From Polyangia bacterium (GTDB lineage Bacteria; Myxococcota_A; Polyangia; Nannocystales; Nannocystaceae), in contig JAUIFF010000001.1 in the NCBI GenBank assembly GCA_030429545.1, positions 841,599-905,598 of the forward strand: DNA of 64,000 nt, given 5' to 3'. Under the pieces are notes generated by a model. It ran no database searches. It was not told the DNA's origin and saw only the letters and a list, made by a program, of their open reading frames with translations. Positions within the stretch are counted from its first letter, which is position 1. Each line of letters opens with the position of its first letter. The translations under genes were made by a program, and so were the position numbers. Shown piece by piece: positions 45,169 through 54,772 of this stretch.

Positions 45169-48100
45169 GTCATTTCCCCCGGTTTGGGGGGACTCCGTTG
45201 AAGCAGTTTTTTGCCCTGAAATTTCCCGCCCTCAATTTTTGTCATTTCCCCCGGTTTGGGGGGACTCCGTTGAAGCGCGTACCCTCGTTGGGTTGTCTGA
45301 AGTAGGTAAGGCGTCATTTCCCCCGGTTTGGGGGGACTCCGTTGAAGCTTGTTGACGGGGTAGCGCTCGATCCATATTTCACGTCATTTCCCCGGTTTTG
45401 GGGGACTCCGTTGAAGCGCGACAACTGGGTAAACGCATCCCGTACGGATTGGTGTCATTTCCCCCGGTTTGGGGGGACTCCGTTGAAGCGAATCCCGGCT
45501 TTGGATACTCGCTCCACCGTGTGCTTGTCATTTCCCCCGGTTTGGGGGGACTCCGTTGAAGCTTTGCATATGCAACCTGTTGGCGGATGGACTCCGTGTC
45601 ATTTCCCCCGGTTTGGGGGGACTCCGTTGAAGCTAGTCGAGTCCGAGCGCGCCTAGGGATTCGGCGCCAGTCATTTCCCCCGGTTTGGGGGGACTCCGTT
45701 GAAGCGCGGCGAGTGTATGGGCGTGTTGTGAGTCCAAAACGTCATTTCCCCCGGTTTGGGGGGACTCCGTTGAAGCGATCGTCGAAATCGGCGCTTCATC
45801 TCCTCAAAAGGAAGTCATTTCCCCCGGTTTGGGGGGACTCCGTTGAAGCTCCGTTGATTTTGGTTTTTCCATTGTGAGAATCCTCGTTATTTCCCCCGGT
45901 TTGGGGGGACTCCGTTGAAGCGTGTCGTTTAGTTTCTCTTGTGTCATTTCATCTTCGTCATTTCCCCGGTTTGGGGGGACTCCGTTGAAGCTCAGTTAGT
46001 TTGGTGCGTATTTGCTCGACTTTTTGGTCATTTCCCCCGGTTTGGGGGGACTCCGTTGAAGCCTCGTCTATCCAACAGTGACCCGGCTCATTTTCGTTGT
46101 CATTTCCCCCGGTTTCGGGGGACTCCGTTGAAGCACTTCGGAGCTGTGGCCCGAGGAACGACTCGTTGTCATTTCCCCCGGTTTGGGGGGACTCCGTTGA
46201 AGCCAGGGATCCGTGTATGGTGATCACCCGCGCGTCAAAGTCATTTCCCCCGGTTTGGGGGGACTCCGTTGAAGCCCGTCAATCAGTACCTTATCGCCTA
46301 GCTTGAAATGTCATTTCCCCCGGTTTTGGGGGACTCCGTTGAAGCAACTCCGCCTCGCTCATTGGAGTACCGGCCGCCTCCGTCATTTCCCCCGGTTTTG
46401 GGGGACTCCGTTGAAGCGCGTTTATGAAGTCGTACTCCGCAGCTTATTGCAGTCATTTCCCCCGGTTTTGGGGGACTCCGTTGAAGCCAACATATTTCGA
46501 GCTCCTCCCCAATGTTTTGGCAGTGTCATTTCCCCCGGTTTTGGGGGACTCCGTTGAAGCGCCTTGGCGGCATCACGGATACGGCGCTTAACGGAGTCAT
46601 TTCCCCCGGTTTTGGGGGACTCCGTTGAAGCCGTTGCAGAGGCAATCTTTGCAGAGCGAGCTTTCGCAGTCATTTTCCCCGGTTTCGGGGGACTCCGTTG
46701 AAGCTAGCTAACTGCAACGTCAACGTCATGGAGGGGTGGGTCATTTCCCCGGTTTCGGGGGACTCCGTTGAAGCGTAGGGAAGGATGGGAGATACCGCCT
46801 GTTGCAGACGTCATTTCCCCCGGTTTGGGGACTCCGTTGAAGCACGACCTTATGGGTCATTACCCCCGGTTTGGGGGGACTCCGTTGAAGCCCTAACATA
46901 ACGGTCTGCCCGCGACCAAACGGCTCTCGTCATTTCCCCCGGTTTGGGGGGACTCCGTTGAAGCACTTGGGTCAACTCCGACTCGAGATTGAAGATGCGT
47001 CATTTCCGCCGGTTTTGGGGGACTCCGTTGAAGCAGGAGTGAGGCCCACGGCTCACCTTGAGTGCAGCATTTGTCATTTCCCCCGGTTTGGGGGGACTCC
47101 GTTGAAGCTCTGCGTATGGCAGAAAAAGCCCGTGTTTTTGTCCGTCATTTCCCCCGGTTTGGGGGGACTCCGTTGAAGCTTCAAACACCAGGTGCCAGCC
47201 GCGGGTGAACGAAGAAGTCATTTCCCCCGGTTTGGGGGGACTCCGTTGAAGCAGTGAGAAATCAGTGCACGGCTTCGCGTTGATCGTGTGTCTTTTCCCC
47301 CGGTTTCGGGGGACTCCGTTGAAGCTTGCCTGCGGGGGTATGCCTAGCTCGATTGCTACGGACGTCATTTCCCCCGGTTTCGGGGGACTCCGTTGAAGCT
47401 TGTCGTTAGGGAAACGCTTTACAAGCTTGCGCTCAAAGGTCATTTCCCCCGGTTTCGGGGGACTCCGTTGAAGCGTAGTGGATCACCATCTGTGCGAACT
47501 CGTCGCATCGTCATTTCCCCCGGTTTCGGGGGACTCCGTTGAAGCCGCACCCGCACGGTTATTCTTCTTCAAGATTTTTTAGGTCATTTCCCCCGGTTTC
47601 GGGGGACTCCGTTGAAGCAGCCTTAAATTGGCCTAGTGGGGATTGCACCCACGACCCTGTCATTTCCCCCGGTTTCGGGGGACTCCGTTGAAGCCGGCGG
47701 GACATATGAGTATTATCGCTTATTGGCCTTGTCATTTCCCCCGGTTTCGGGGGACTCCGTTGAAGCCGTTTTTGTCGCGTCCTCCTGGGCCTTCTGCCAC
47801 GTCATTTCCCCCGGTTTCGGGGGACTCCGTTGAAGCCAGTGCATGCAATCGCTGGAGCGATCGCTTCTTGTCATTTCCCCCGGTTTCGGGAGACTCCGTT
47901 GAAGCCACTCCAAGCTGACCTCGGTGTGCACGTCGATGGTGTCATTTCCCCCGGTTTCGGGGGACTCCGTTGAAGCATCCCGACGAATTCACCCCGTCCA
48001 AACACAACCCAGGTCATTTCCCCCGGTTTCGGGGGACTCCGTTGAAGCGTGCACGTCAGTGCCGGTTCTTGCCATTCTCTGGCGTCATTTCCCCCGGTTT

Positions 48101-48454
48101 CGGGGGACTCCGTTGAAGCGGTACAACTTCACCACCAAGCTATTTGGCGAAATACGTCATTTCCCCCGGTTTCGGGGGACTCCGTTGAAGCGTCAATCGT
48201 CACTCCTATGCCGACGTCATCGAGGGCGGTCATTTCCCCCGGTTTCGGGGGACTCCGTTGAAGCGTCGGCAACTTGCGCAACGAAACGCCCCCCGGAACA
48301 ATGTCATTTCCCCCGGTTTCGGGGGACTCCGTTGAAGCTTGGCCAGCTCTGGCAAGGCGGGACGACCTGTGAAGGTCATTTCCCCGGTTTCGGGGGACTC
48401 CGTTGAAGCAAAAGGAATCGCACGGCCTTTGAGGAGTCGATTGCCGTCATTTCC
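45169..48454 (+). CRISPR. CRISPR array 1, 46 full repeats plus a broken 47th
   Basis: Repeats of 36 bp start GTCATTTCCCCCGG and end GACTCCGTTGAAGC, with a central hairpin (CCCCCG GTTT CGGGGG in the C form). First repeat 45169-45204, last full-length one 48375-48409 (35 bp); a 9-bp stump at 48446-48454 abuts duplicated DNA. I count 46 spacers, about 33-40 bp; one is only 12 bp (46844-46855). The middle base varies: G in repeats 1-13 and again in 24-26 and 28-30, T in 4, 17-21 and 27, C in 14, 22, 23 and 31-46. Leader on the left, so new spacers enter there and the array reads rightward. No cas gene is in the window. Confidence 0.97.
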
Positions 48455-48835
48455 GTGATGCTGAAGCCGCAACACGCAGAGAAGATGACTTTAGCTCGGT
48501 GCGGTCACGACAAACTGCCCGCGTTCGTTGAACACCGGCGATCCACGTCTCACGGTCGGAACACCCCTCCAATTTTTTTGTACATGCACCCGTATACGGC
48601 TGTCGCGCGTACTCCGGTCTTGCCGTGGTCCGGCCGCGGTTGTGTCAGCCGGCAAAAATCTCGCTGGATCGGCAATCGAGCTCGCGTGGACGCCGAATCA
48701 ATCCCGCAACAATGTCCGGGAAACACGGCCATTTTGGCGAAATACCCGGGGCGGGGCTTGCACGTCGAAATGCTCCAAGATTTCGAACTATTTGCGAAAA
48801 CGCAACCCTGTTCAAATTAGCGCTTCTAGCGTAAC
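48455..48835. pseudogene. duplicated relic block starting copy B
   Basis: Same content as 38622-38986: minus-strand remnant of the kinase C-terminus and small membrane ORF (48455-48690), then the conserved flank before the VWA-like gene. Joined directly to the 9-bp stump of the last repeat of array 1, a recombination junction sharing CCGTGATGCT with copy A. No intact gene. Confidence 0.75.
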
Positions 48836-49939
48836 GTGACGGGAGTGATGCGGGTGTTCCTAGCTCTCTTCGTTCTGACGGCCTGCGCAGCTGAACCGGT
48901 CGACGCAACGACCACAGGGGTCGCGTTCGTCCACACCACAGCCGATCCACCGACCCCAACGACGAGCACAACCACCGACGCGTGGAGCACGTCGACGGGC
49001 GACCCGACAACAGGTGAGCCGGCCACAAGCACGGGAAGCACTGGAATCACATCCACAACGGGAACATTGCCCGATTTTGGCGAGGGCGAGGGATGCAACA
49101 AGATCGATGTCCTGTACCTGCGCTCCCCCTCGATCAGGCCTGAACATCGGGAAACGATCAGACAAGGGGTGGAGTACTTCAACCAGCGGCTGGTTGAGAC
49201 CTTCGCCGCAAATGTCGATCTACACGTCCTGGTAACCGACGAAATGCTCGAGTGGCCGGGCCAGGTGTGCAAGTCGGAGTGCGCCGATGTTGGAACGTGC
49301 GAATCGAGTGGCGATCCCGACTTCCCGTGTGATCAAGTTGCCTATGCACATAAATGTGAGAAGCTCCGAGGCGCAGGGCACACGTTCCCGATCGGGCCAA
49401 GCCCCCATGCGGCGAACCGGCTGTGTGGGCCAGACAAGTACACCCGGTTCCTAACCTCGGAGACGCCGGATTTGCTCGACAGCCTTAACTGCGCCACGCA
49501 AAAACGGCCATTTCCTGATATGTTGGGAAGTTTGCCGATAAATTCTCTGCGTTTGGCCTTGGATGGCAACGGCCCGGACAATTGCAACGAGGGGTTCTTA
49601 CGCGACGATGCAATTCTGATCATCGTACTGATCTCAGATTCAGCCGAATTTGTGTTCAACGACCAAACACCCACTCCGTCCCAAACCGCGTATGAACTGT
49701 TTGCAGCGAAGGGGGGAAACAAAGACGCGTTAGGGATATTGGCGATCGTCAATGACAGCATGGAAGATGACCGAATCTGTCAGCCTATGACGCCTTACAA
49801 GACGAAGACGATCGAGCTTGTCAAGGAGCACATCCCTCACGCAGTGCTAGGGAGCGAGTGTGCTGATGACACGACTCCCTACTTCGACGCGACGATCGCA
49901 ATGGCCCTCGAGTTGTGTTCGCAGTACGTCCCACAGTGA
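48836..49939 (+). CDS. VWA-like secreted lipoprotein, copy B
   Basis: A 367-residue paralogue of the protein at 38987 with an almost identical signal, linker and first 230 residues, diverging more towards the C-terminus (GSLPINSLRLALDGNGPDN, LIIVLISDSAEFVFNDQTPT). The MIDAS position reads DVLYLRSPSI, so the metal site is degraded as well. Ends 2 bases before the stop of the convergent propeller paralogue. It appears intact. Confidence 0.75.
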   Translation: MTGVMRVFLALFVLTACAAEPVDATTTGVAFVHTTADPPTPTTSTTTDAWSTSTGDPTTGEPATSTGSTGITSTTGTLPDFGEGEGCNKIDVLYLRSPSIRPEHRETIRQGVEYFNQRLVETFAANVDLHVLVTDEMLEWPGQVCKSECADVGTCESSGDPDFPCDQVAYAHKCEKLRGAGHTFPIGPSPHAANRLCGPDKYTRFLTSETPDLLDSLNCATQKRPFPDMLGSLPINSLRLALDGNGPDNCNEGFLRDDAILIIVLISDSAEFVFNDQTPTPSQTAYELFAAKGGNKDALGILAIVNDSMEDDRICQPMTPYKTKTIELVKEHIPHAVLGSECADDTTPYFDATIAMALELCSQYVPQ

Positions 49940-49941
49940 AG

Positions 49942-51516
49942 TTAAGGGTTGATTTGCTCCACAAACCCTCGTGTTTCATTCCCCTCGATCCGCTCGCCGA
50001 CTATGAATAAACGACCGAATCGATCCGCGGCCACACCACGCGCTCGTGAGAACGGAGAGCCCGAGCTGTACGGCGTGTTCCACAGTGGGAACGAACCCGC
50101 GGCGGTAGGGAAAAATTCTCCCACAACGATAGTGTGTTCCGGGTGTCTGGTGGCAGCCACGTACGACCCCGTGACTTCTTCGAAGTCCGCGGCTGTTGGT
50201 TCGAGTGTGTCGGCAAACTCCACCAAAAGCGGTGATGGATTGTCCCCTGTTGCGAAGTAAGTCCCAACGACGTCGACCCCGAAGGGTGTCGGAGCGCACG
50301 CGAAAAACTCCGATCTAGCCCATGCGTCCCACGACGGGATTTGAAATTTCTCCTTCAGTGCGAAATTCTCGTACTCGAGCACGTTGCCGCGGCGGAGACC
50401 GTGAGGCTCAAATTGGTTCGGGTTTTTGATTTCCGTAGCCCCAACCAAGATCACGCGGTCATCGACAATAGCCACGTCATTGGCACGGTTACGCGACGGA
50501 TAGGTGATCCCCATTTGCTGATAGCTGCTCTTGTACTCAAATTCACCGGTGACATCCGCGGCTTGAACGATCCACATTCGGGCATTCGATCCCTGCAGAT
50601 CCAGTTCCCGCCACCCGGACACAAACAGACGATCGGGAAACACAGTGTCCACCGCGACCCCGCTCGCGTGACCATTTGGCAGCTCGAGCGCGGCCGGCCA
50701 CACAGGTTGGCCGTTGATCGTGAAGCACATCACCCACGCTTGCCCGTTGAAATCGTTGCCGACCACGTACACGCGATCGGGATCCTGTGGGTCGTCAACC
50801 ATCGCGCTAGGTGCCCACGCGCAAATCCCATCCCCGCAGTGCGGTTGCACCACTCCCTGTGGCTGCAGGTTTACGTCGAATCGTTGTAGCCACAACTCGC
50901 CGCCGATGGATATCGCAACCAGTGCCCCATCTTCGACCGCGAGATCGCCGGCGACGATGGGGACCACGGCCGCCGCGGTTGATGGGATGACACCTGGCTC
51001 CTGCCACTCGGCTCGTAGTGTTCCCCCGGTCGGCAGGTCAATGGTTGTATCAGCATGTTTTTCGGACATTCCCCCGGTACTTGACCACGCTCGGAGCGTC
51101 ACGGCGTAGTTGCCATCGAAAGTCTTCTCGCTCGTGATCGGCAGCTCCCACGGGAGGGTGGGATTTTTGACGCGCTCGACTTCCTGGCCGTCGCGCTCAA
51201 GCACCAGCTCGGTTTTCGTGGCGCCGATGATTTCCGCGTCGATCACCAGTGGGCCGGCTGCATTGACGCTCACCGGGGCGAAGAAATCGACGATTGTCGG
51301 GGGCCGTCCGATGTCGAGCGCCCCACCGCTTGATGGGTCGCCGGTCTCCTCCTCGCCGGTCGTTGTCCCCGTGGTGGGCATCGGTGAGCTGTCACCCGGC
51401 TCGTCGCCTGTGGTTGTTGTGTCCGTGTCTGACAGGACCTCGAGTTTGTCGTCGCGGGCTTGGTCGACCAAACTGCACCCGGCTAGCAGGAGGGGGAGGA
51501 GGGCGCGGTACGTCAT
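49942..51516 (-). CDS. propeller-like lipoprotein, copy B
   Basis: A 524-residue paralogue of 40094 with lipobox LLLAGC, Ser/Asp/Thr linker, the same Ig-like and strand repeats (NAAGPLVIDAEIIGATKTEL, DPDRVYVVGNDFNGQ, DRLFVSGWREL), and a diverged last 130 residues. The ATG overlaps the stop of the truncated TPR/membrane relic (TGATG). With its upstream operon now broken by the island, its transcription probably depends on a new promoter. Confidence 0.75.
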   Translation of the reverse strand: MTYRALLPLLLAGCSLVDQARDDKLEVLSDTDTTTTGDEPGDSSPMPTTGTTTGEEETGDPSSGGALDIGRPPTIVDFFAPVSVNAAGPLVIDAEIIGATKTELVLERDGQEVERVKNPTLPWELPITSEKTFDGNYAVTLRAWSSTGGMSEKHADTTIDLPTGGTLRAEWQEPGVIPSTAAAVVPIVAGDLAVEDGALVAISIGGELWLQRFDVNLQPQGVVQPHCGDGICAWAPSAMVDDPQDPDRVYVVGNDFNGQAWVMCFTINGQPVWPAALELPNGHASGVAVDTVFPDRLFVSGWRELDLQGSNARMWIVQAADVTGEFEYKSSYQQMGITYPSRNRANDVAIVDDRVILVGATEIKNPNQFEPHGLRRGNVLEYENFALKEKFQIPSWDAWARSEFFACAPTPFGVDVVGTYFATGDNPSPLLVEFADTLEPTAADFEEVTGSYVAATRHPEHTIVVGEFFPTAAGSFPLWNTPYSSGSPFSRARGVAADRFGRLFIVGERIEGNETRGFVEQINP

Positions 51517-51779
51517 CAGAACAGTCCTTGTAGGGTGAAGCCGGCAAGACCGGGGCGGAACGCTAGCTTTCGCTCGCGCCGGTCAATTGTGAGCAGTGTA
51601 ATCCCTGTAGCCAACGCGACACAAGCAGCAACACCCGTAGCGATCATGGCCCGCTCGGTGGCCTTGGCCCGTTGGTAGAGCTGTTCATCGTGGGTTGGTG
51701 TGTCGCGGTACACGTTGAGGCGGTGATCGAACACGATGCCCTCGACCATAAGCGCGAGGACTCCAGCGCCCGCAAGCGA
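51516..51779 (-). pseudogene. 3' fragment of TPR/membrane gene, copy B
   Basis: Codes for the second half of the protein at 41671 (SLAGAGVLALMVEGIVFDHR ... GLAGFTLQGLF) but stops matching at 51779, where island DNA begins. The other half lies at about 56760-57077, on the far side of the island. An in-frame start of 108 residues at 51842 is provided by island sequence and is probably fortuitous. Confidence 0.85.
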
Positions 51780-51835
51780 AGCGACGCGCAGGGCCGCTCG
51801 GCGCGGCGTGACAGGGTTGAAGAATACGACGACGT

Positions 51836-52009
51836 GTGGCACGCTGGGCTCGACTGCACGTCGACCGTGCGCACGTGGTCGGTGACGGACAGGGATACGG
51901 GGTGCTTCGCTTTCACGAGATCACGGATCGACCGATGGAGGGCGTGCCGACGCGGTCGCTCGGGGCGGCCGTGACGGGCGCCTCGGCTCGGCGCGGCGCC
52001 CATGGGTAG
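51836..52009 (+). CDS. short ORF, perhaps 3' end of a truncated island gene
   Basis: A 57-codon frame (GTG at 51836) with VVGDGQGYGVLRFHEITDR and PTRSLGAAVTGA. Its stop overlaps the ATG of the ATP-grasp gene (52002) by 8 bases, as in operons, so it is probably the tail of a gene cut off by the left island boundary. No family recognised. Confidence 0.35.
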   Translation: MARWARLHVDRAHVVGDGQGYGVLRFHEITDRPMEGVPTRSLGAAVTGASARRGAHG

Positions 52010-52991
52010 CACGGTCCTCGTCACCGGCATCGGCGGCAACGTCGGCCAGGGCATCCTGCGCAACATCCGCGCGGCCTACGGCGATACGGTGCGGCTGATC
52101 GGCACCGACGTGGCCGAGGTCACGGCCGGACATGTCTTCTGTGATGGGTTTCATCGGGTGCCGTTCCACTTCGACGACAGCTTCGTCGACGCGCTGGTGC
52201 GCGCCTGTGACGACAGCCGCCCGGACCTGCTGATCCCCTCCACCGACGGCGAGGTCGTCGCCATCGGCCGCGCCGCGCATCGCCTGCCGCCATTCGTCGG
52301 CGCGCCCGCCGAGATCTCCACCATCTTCTTCGACAAGCTCGCGACCGCGCGGGCGCTCGAAGCGCACGGGCTGCCTTTCGCCCCGTCGACTCTGCCCTCC
52401 ACCTACGGCGGTGACTGGGGCGAGGTGGTGGTCAAGCCGCGGACGGGCCGCGGTTCGCGGGACGTGCACGTCTGCGCGGGTCCGCTGATCGGCTTCGACG
52501 ATCGGTTCCTCGTGCAGAAACGCCTGCGCGGGCTCGAGATCACCTCGGCGTTCTACGCCACCCGCGACGGGCGCCGCCTCGGGCCGCTGACCATGGCCCG
52601 CCGTCTGCGCCATGGCATGACGGTGCAGTGCCACGTGGTCACCGATTACGACCACGCGCTCGCCGACTTCGCCGATGGCCTGCTGGCGGCGTTGCCTTTT
52701 CGCGGGCCGTGCAATGTGCAGGCGATCGTTGACGAGCGGGACGGCCGGGTCGTGCCCTTCGAGATCAACGGCCGCTACTCGGGCACCAACTCCATCCGCA
52801 GCCACTTCGGCTTCGAGGACGTGAAGTGGGGGGTGGAGGAGGGTCTCTTCGGGCGCGCTGTCGAGACGCCCACCCTGATCGGGGGCAGCGCAGTGCGGTT
52901 GATGCTGGACGTCGTATACCCCGGCGTGCAGCCCGACGAGATCCGCCCCGGCGAGCGCCAGCCCGGCGGCGCCCGGGGCAAGGTGTTCTGA
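52002..52991 (+). CDS. ATP-grasp ligase (CarB-like/pre-ATP-grasp)
   Basis: A 329-residue ATP-grasp protein. It starts with a pre-ATP-grasp Rossmann fold (VLVTGIGGNVGQGILRNIRA), has the ATP-binding lysine segment EVVVKPRTGRGSRDVHV, QKRLRGLEITSAFYATRDG, and the metal-binding C-terminal block VVPFEINGRYSGTNSIRSHF (E and N ligands). Such genes in polysaccharide loci often make amide- or phosphate-linked decorations, using ATP to activate a carboxylate. The acceptor is probably the sugar made by the neighbours. Confidence 0.85.
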   Translation: MGSTVLVTGIGGNVGQGILRNIRAAYGDTVRLIGTDVAEVTAGHVFCDGFHRVPFHFDDSFVDALVRACDDSRPDLLIPSTDGEVVAIGRAAHRLPPFVGAPAEISTIFFDKLATARALEAHGLPFAPSTLPSTYGGDWGEVVVKPRTGRGSRDVHVCAGPLIGFDDRFLVQKRLRGLEITSAFYATRDGRRLGPLTMARRLRHGMTVQCHVVTDYDHALADFADGLLAALPFRGPCNVQAIVDERDGRVVPFEINGRYSGTNSIRSHFGFEDVKWGVEEGLFGRAVETPTLIGGSAVRLMLDVVYPGVQPDEIRPGERQPGGARGKVF

Positions 52992-52994
52992 GCG

Positions 52995-53627
52995 ATGACC
53001 CGGCTCGCCATCATCGGCGCCGGCGATCTCGGGCAGCTGCTCGCGCACCATGCCCCGGCCTGCGCAGAGGTCTCGATCGCCGGCTTCTTCGACGACCTGC
53101 ACGCGCCGGGTGCCCGGGTCGACGGGCACCCGGTGCTGGGCGGACTCGCTGGCATGGTGTCGGCGTTCGAGCGGGGCCTTTTCGACGCCTTCGTCATGGG
53201 CATCGGTTACCGCCACCTCGCGTTTCGCGGCGCGTTCTTCCGAACCCACGCGGCGCGCGTGCCGGCGGTCACCCTGGTCCACCCGTCGTGCGTGGTCGAT
53301 GCGTCGGCCCGTCTGGGGCCGGGCACCGTGCTGCTGCCGGGCTGCGCCCTCGACCGCAACGTCGAGATCGGCGCCAACTGCCTGCTCAATACCGGCTGCA
53401 CGATCGCCCACGACGTGCGGGTCGTCGAGAACGCCTTCCTCGGCCCCAACGTCACCCTGGCCGGCTTCGCGACGGTTCGGCCGGGCGTCTTCCTCGGCGT
53501 CTCCACGACGGTGATCGACCGGGTCACGATCCACCCCGGCGTACGCACGGGCGCCGGCGCAGTCGTGATCGACGATCTCGTCGAGCCGGGGCTGTACGTG
53601 GGCGTGCCCGCGCGACGGAAGGCATGA
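52995..53627 (+). CDS. NeuD/PglD-like sugar N-acyltransferase
   Basis: A 210-residue left-handed beta-helix acyltransferase. An N-terminal Rossmann unit (LAIIGAGDLGQLLAHH) binds the UDP/dTDP-sugar side. Hexapeptide turns follow (VDASARLGPGTVLLPGCALD, VEIGANCLLNTGCTIAHDV) with the catalytic His in CTIAHD. Stop overlaps the first ATG of the aminotransferase (ATGATG, 53624). It probably N-acetylates the dTDP-4-amino sugar. Confidence 0.88.
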   Translation: MTRLAIIGAGDLGQLLAHHAPACAEVSIAGFFDDLHAPGARVDGHPVLGGLAGMVSAFERGLFDAFVMGIGYRHLAFRGAFFRTHAARVPAVTLVHPSCVVDASARLGPGTVLLPGCALDRNVEIGANCLLNTGCTIAHDVRVVENAFLGPNVTLAGFATVRPGVFLGVSTTVIDRVTIHPGVRTGAGAVVIDDLVEPGLYVGVPARRKA

Positions 53628-53635
53628 TGGGGGCG

Positions 53636-54772
53636 ATGACCGACCTCATCCCCCTCAACCGGGTCCACCTGCCCGCTGACGCGCAGGCGAACATCGAGCG
53701 GGCTCGGCGGGCGGGGCGCCTGGCCAGCGGCGGGCACTTCGGTCAGGCCTGCGAAGCGTGGCTCGAGCGGCAGGTCGGCTGCCGTCGGGCTCTGCTCACG
53801 GGCGCCTGTACCCATGCGCTCGAGATGTGTGCGCTGCTGCTGGAACTGCAGCCGGGCGATGAGGTCATCATGCCCTCGTTCACCTTCGTCTCCACCGCCA
53901 ACGCGTTCGCGCTGCACGGCGCGCGGCCGGTCTTCGTCGACATCCGCCCCGACACGCTGAACATCGACCCGGCGCGTATCGCCGAGGCCATCACGGCGCG
54001 CACCCGGGCCATCGTCGTGGTCCACTACGCCGGTGTCGCCTGCGACATGGACCCGATCCTCGCGCTGGCCGAGCGGCATGGCATACCGCTGATCGAGGAC
54101 AACGCCCATGGCCTCTACGGCGAGTGGCGCGGGCAACCCCTCGGCTCGTTCGGCGCCCTGGCGACCCTCAGCTTCCACGAGACGAAGAACATCGCCTGTG
54201 GCGAAGGCGGCGCGCTGCTGATCAACGATCCGGCCTTCGTCGAGCGGGCGCACGTCCTGCGCGACAAGGGCACCAACCGCCAGAAATTCCTCGCCGGTCG
54301 GGTCGCGGCGTACACCTGGGTCGACGTCGGATCGAGCTACGGCCTGCCCGAGTTGCTCGCCGCGGTCCTGCTCGCCGCCCTCGAGGAGGGGCCCTCGATC
54401 CAGCGCTCCCGACAGCGGGTCTGGCAGACCTACCGCCGCGAGCTGGCCGGCTGGTGCGCGGCGCACCGGGTCGACATGCAGCACATCCCGGAGGGCGCGC
54501 GGCCCCCGGCGCACCTGTTCTGCCTGCTCCTGCCGAGCGCCGAGCGCCGCGCGGCGTTCATCCGCACGCTGCGCGAGGACGCGATCGAGGCGGCGTTTCA
54601 CTACCTGCCCCTCGAAGGCTCGCCGATGGCGGCCCGCCTCGGCGCGCAGCGCCCCACCTGCCGGGTCTCGGCAGACGTCAGCGCCCGCCTCGTGCGGCTG
54701 CCGCTTTATGCACACATGGCGCCCGACGACCTCACCCGGGTGGTCGACGCGGTCAGACGGATCGACTGGTAG
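53636..54772 (+). CDS. dTDP-4-amino-4,6-dideoxygalactose transaminase-like (WecE/RffA)
   Basis: PLP aminotransferase of the DegT/DnrJ/EryC1 family, 378 residues; in-frame ATGs at 53624 and 53627 are alternatives. The Schiff-base Lys is in SFHETKNIACGEGGALLIN, PLP phosphate contacts in TGACTHALEM, and the acidic pair in IEDNAHGLYG. The segment RDKGTNRQKFLAGRV...YTWVDVGSSY is specific to WecE/RffA, which converts dTDP-4-keto-6-deoxyglucose to dTDP-Fuc4N using glutamate. It overlaps the rmlA-like gene end by 20 bases (convergent). Confidence 0.9.
   Translation: MTDLIPLNRVHLPADAQANIERARRAGRLASGGHFGQACEAWLERQVGCRRALLTGACTHALEMCALLLELQPGDEVIMPSFTFVSTANAFALHGARPVFVDIRPDTLNIDPARIAEAITARTRAIVVVHYAGVACDMDPILALAERHGIPLIEDNAHGLYGEWRGQPLGSFGALATLSFHETKNIACGEGGALLINDPAFVERAHVLRDKGTNRQKFLAGRVAAYTWVDVGSSYGLPELLAAVLLAALEEGPSIQRSRQRVWQTYRRELAGWCAAHRVDMQHIPEGARPPAHLFCLLLPSAERRAAFIRTLREDAIEAAFHYLPLEGSPMAARLGAQRPTCRVSADVSARLVRLPLYAHMAPDDLTRVVDAVRRIDW

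Noticed and set aside
46700..46860. Possibility of two separate arrays meeting in array 1
   Set aside because: Spacing continues without leader or gap; the odd repeats are explained by small deletions.
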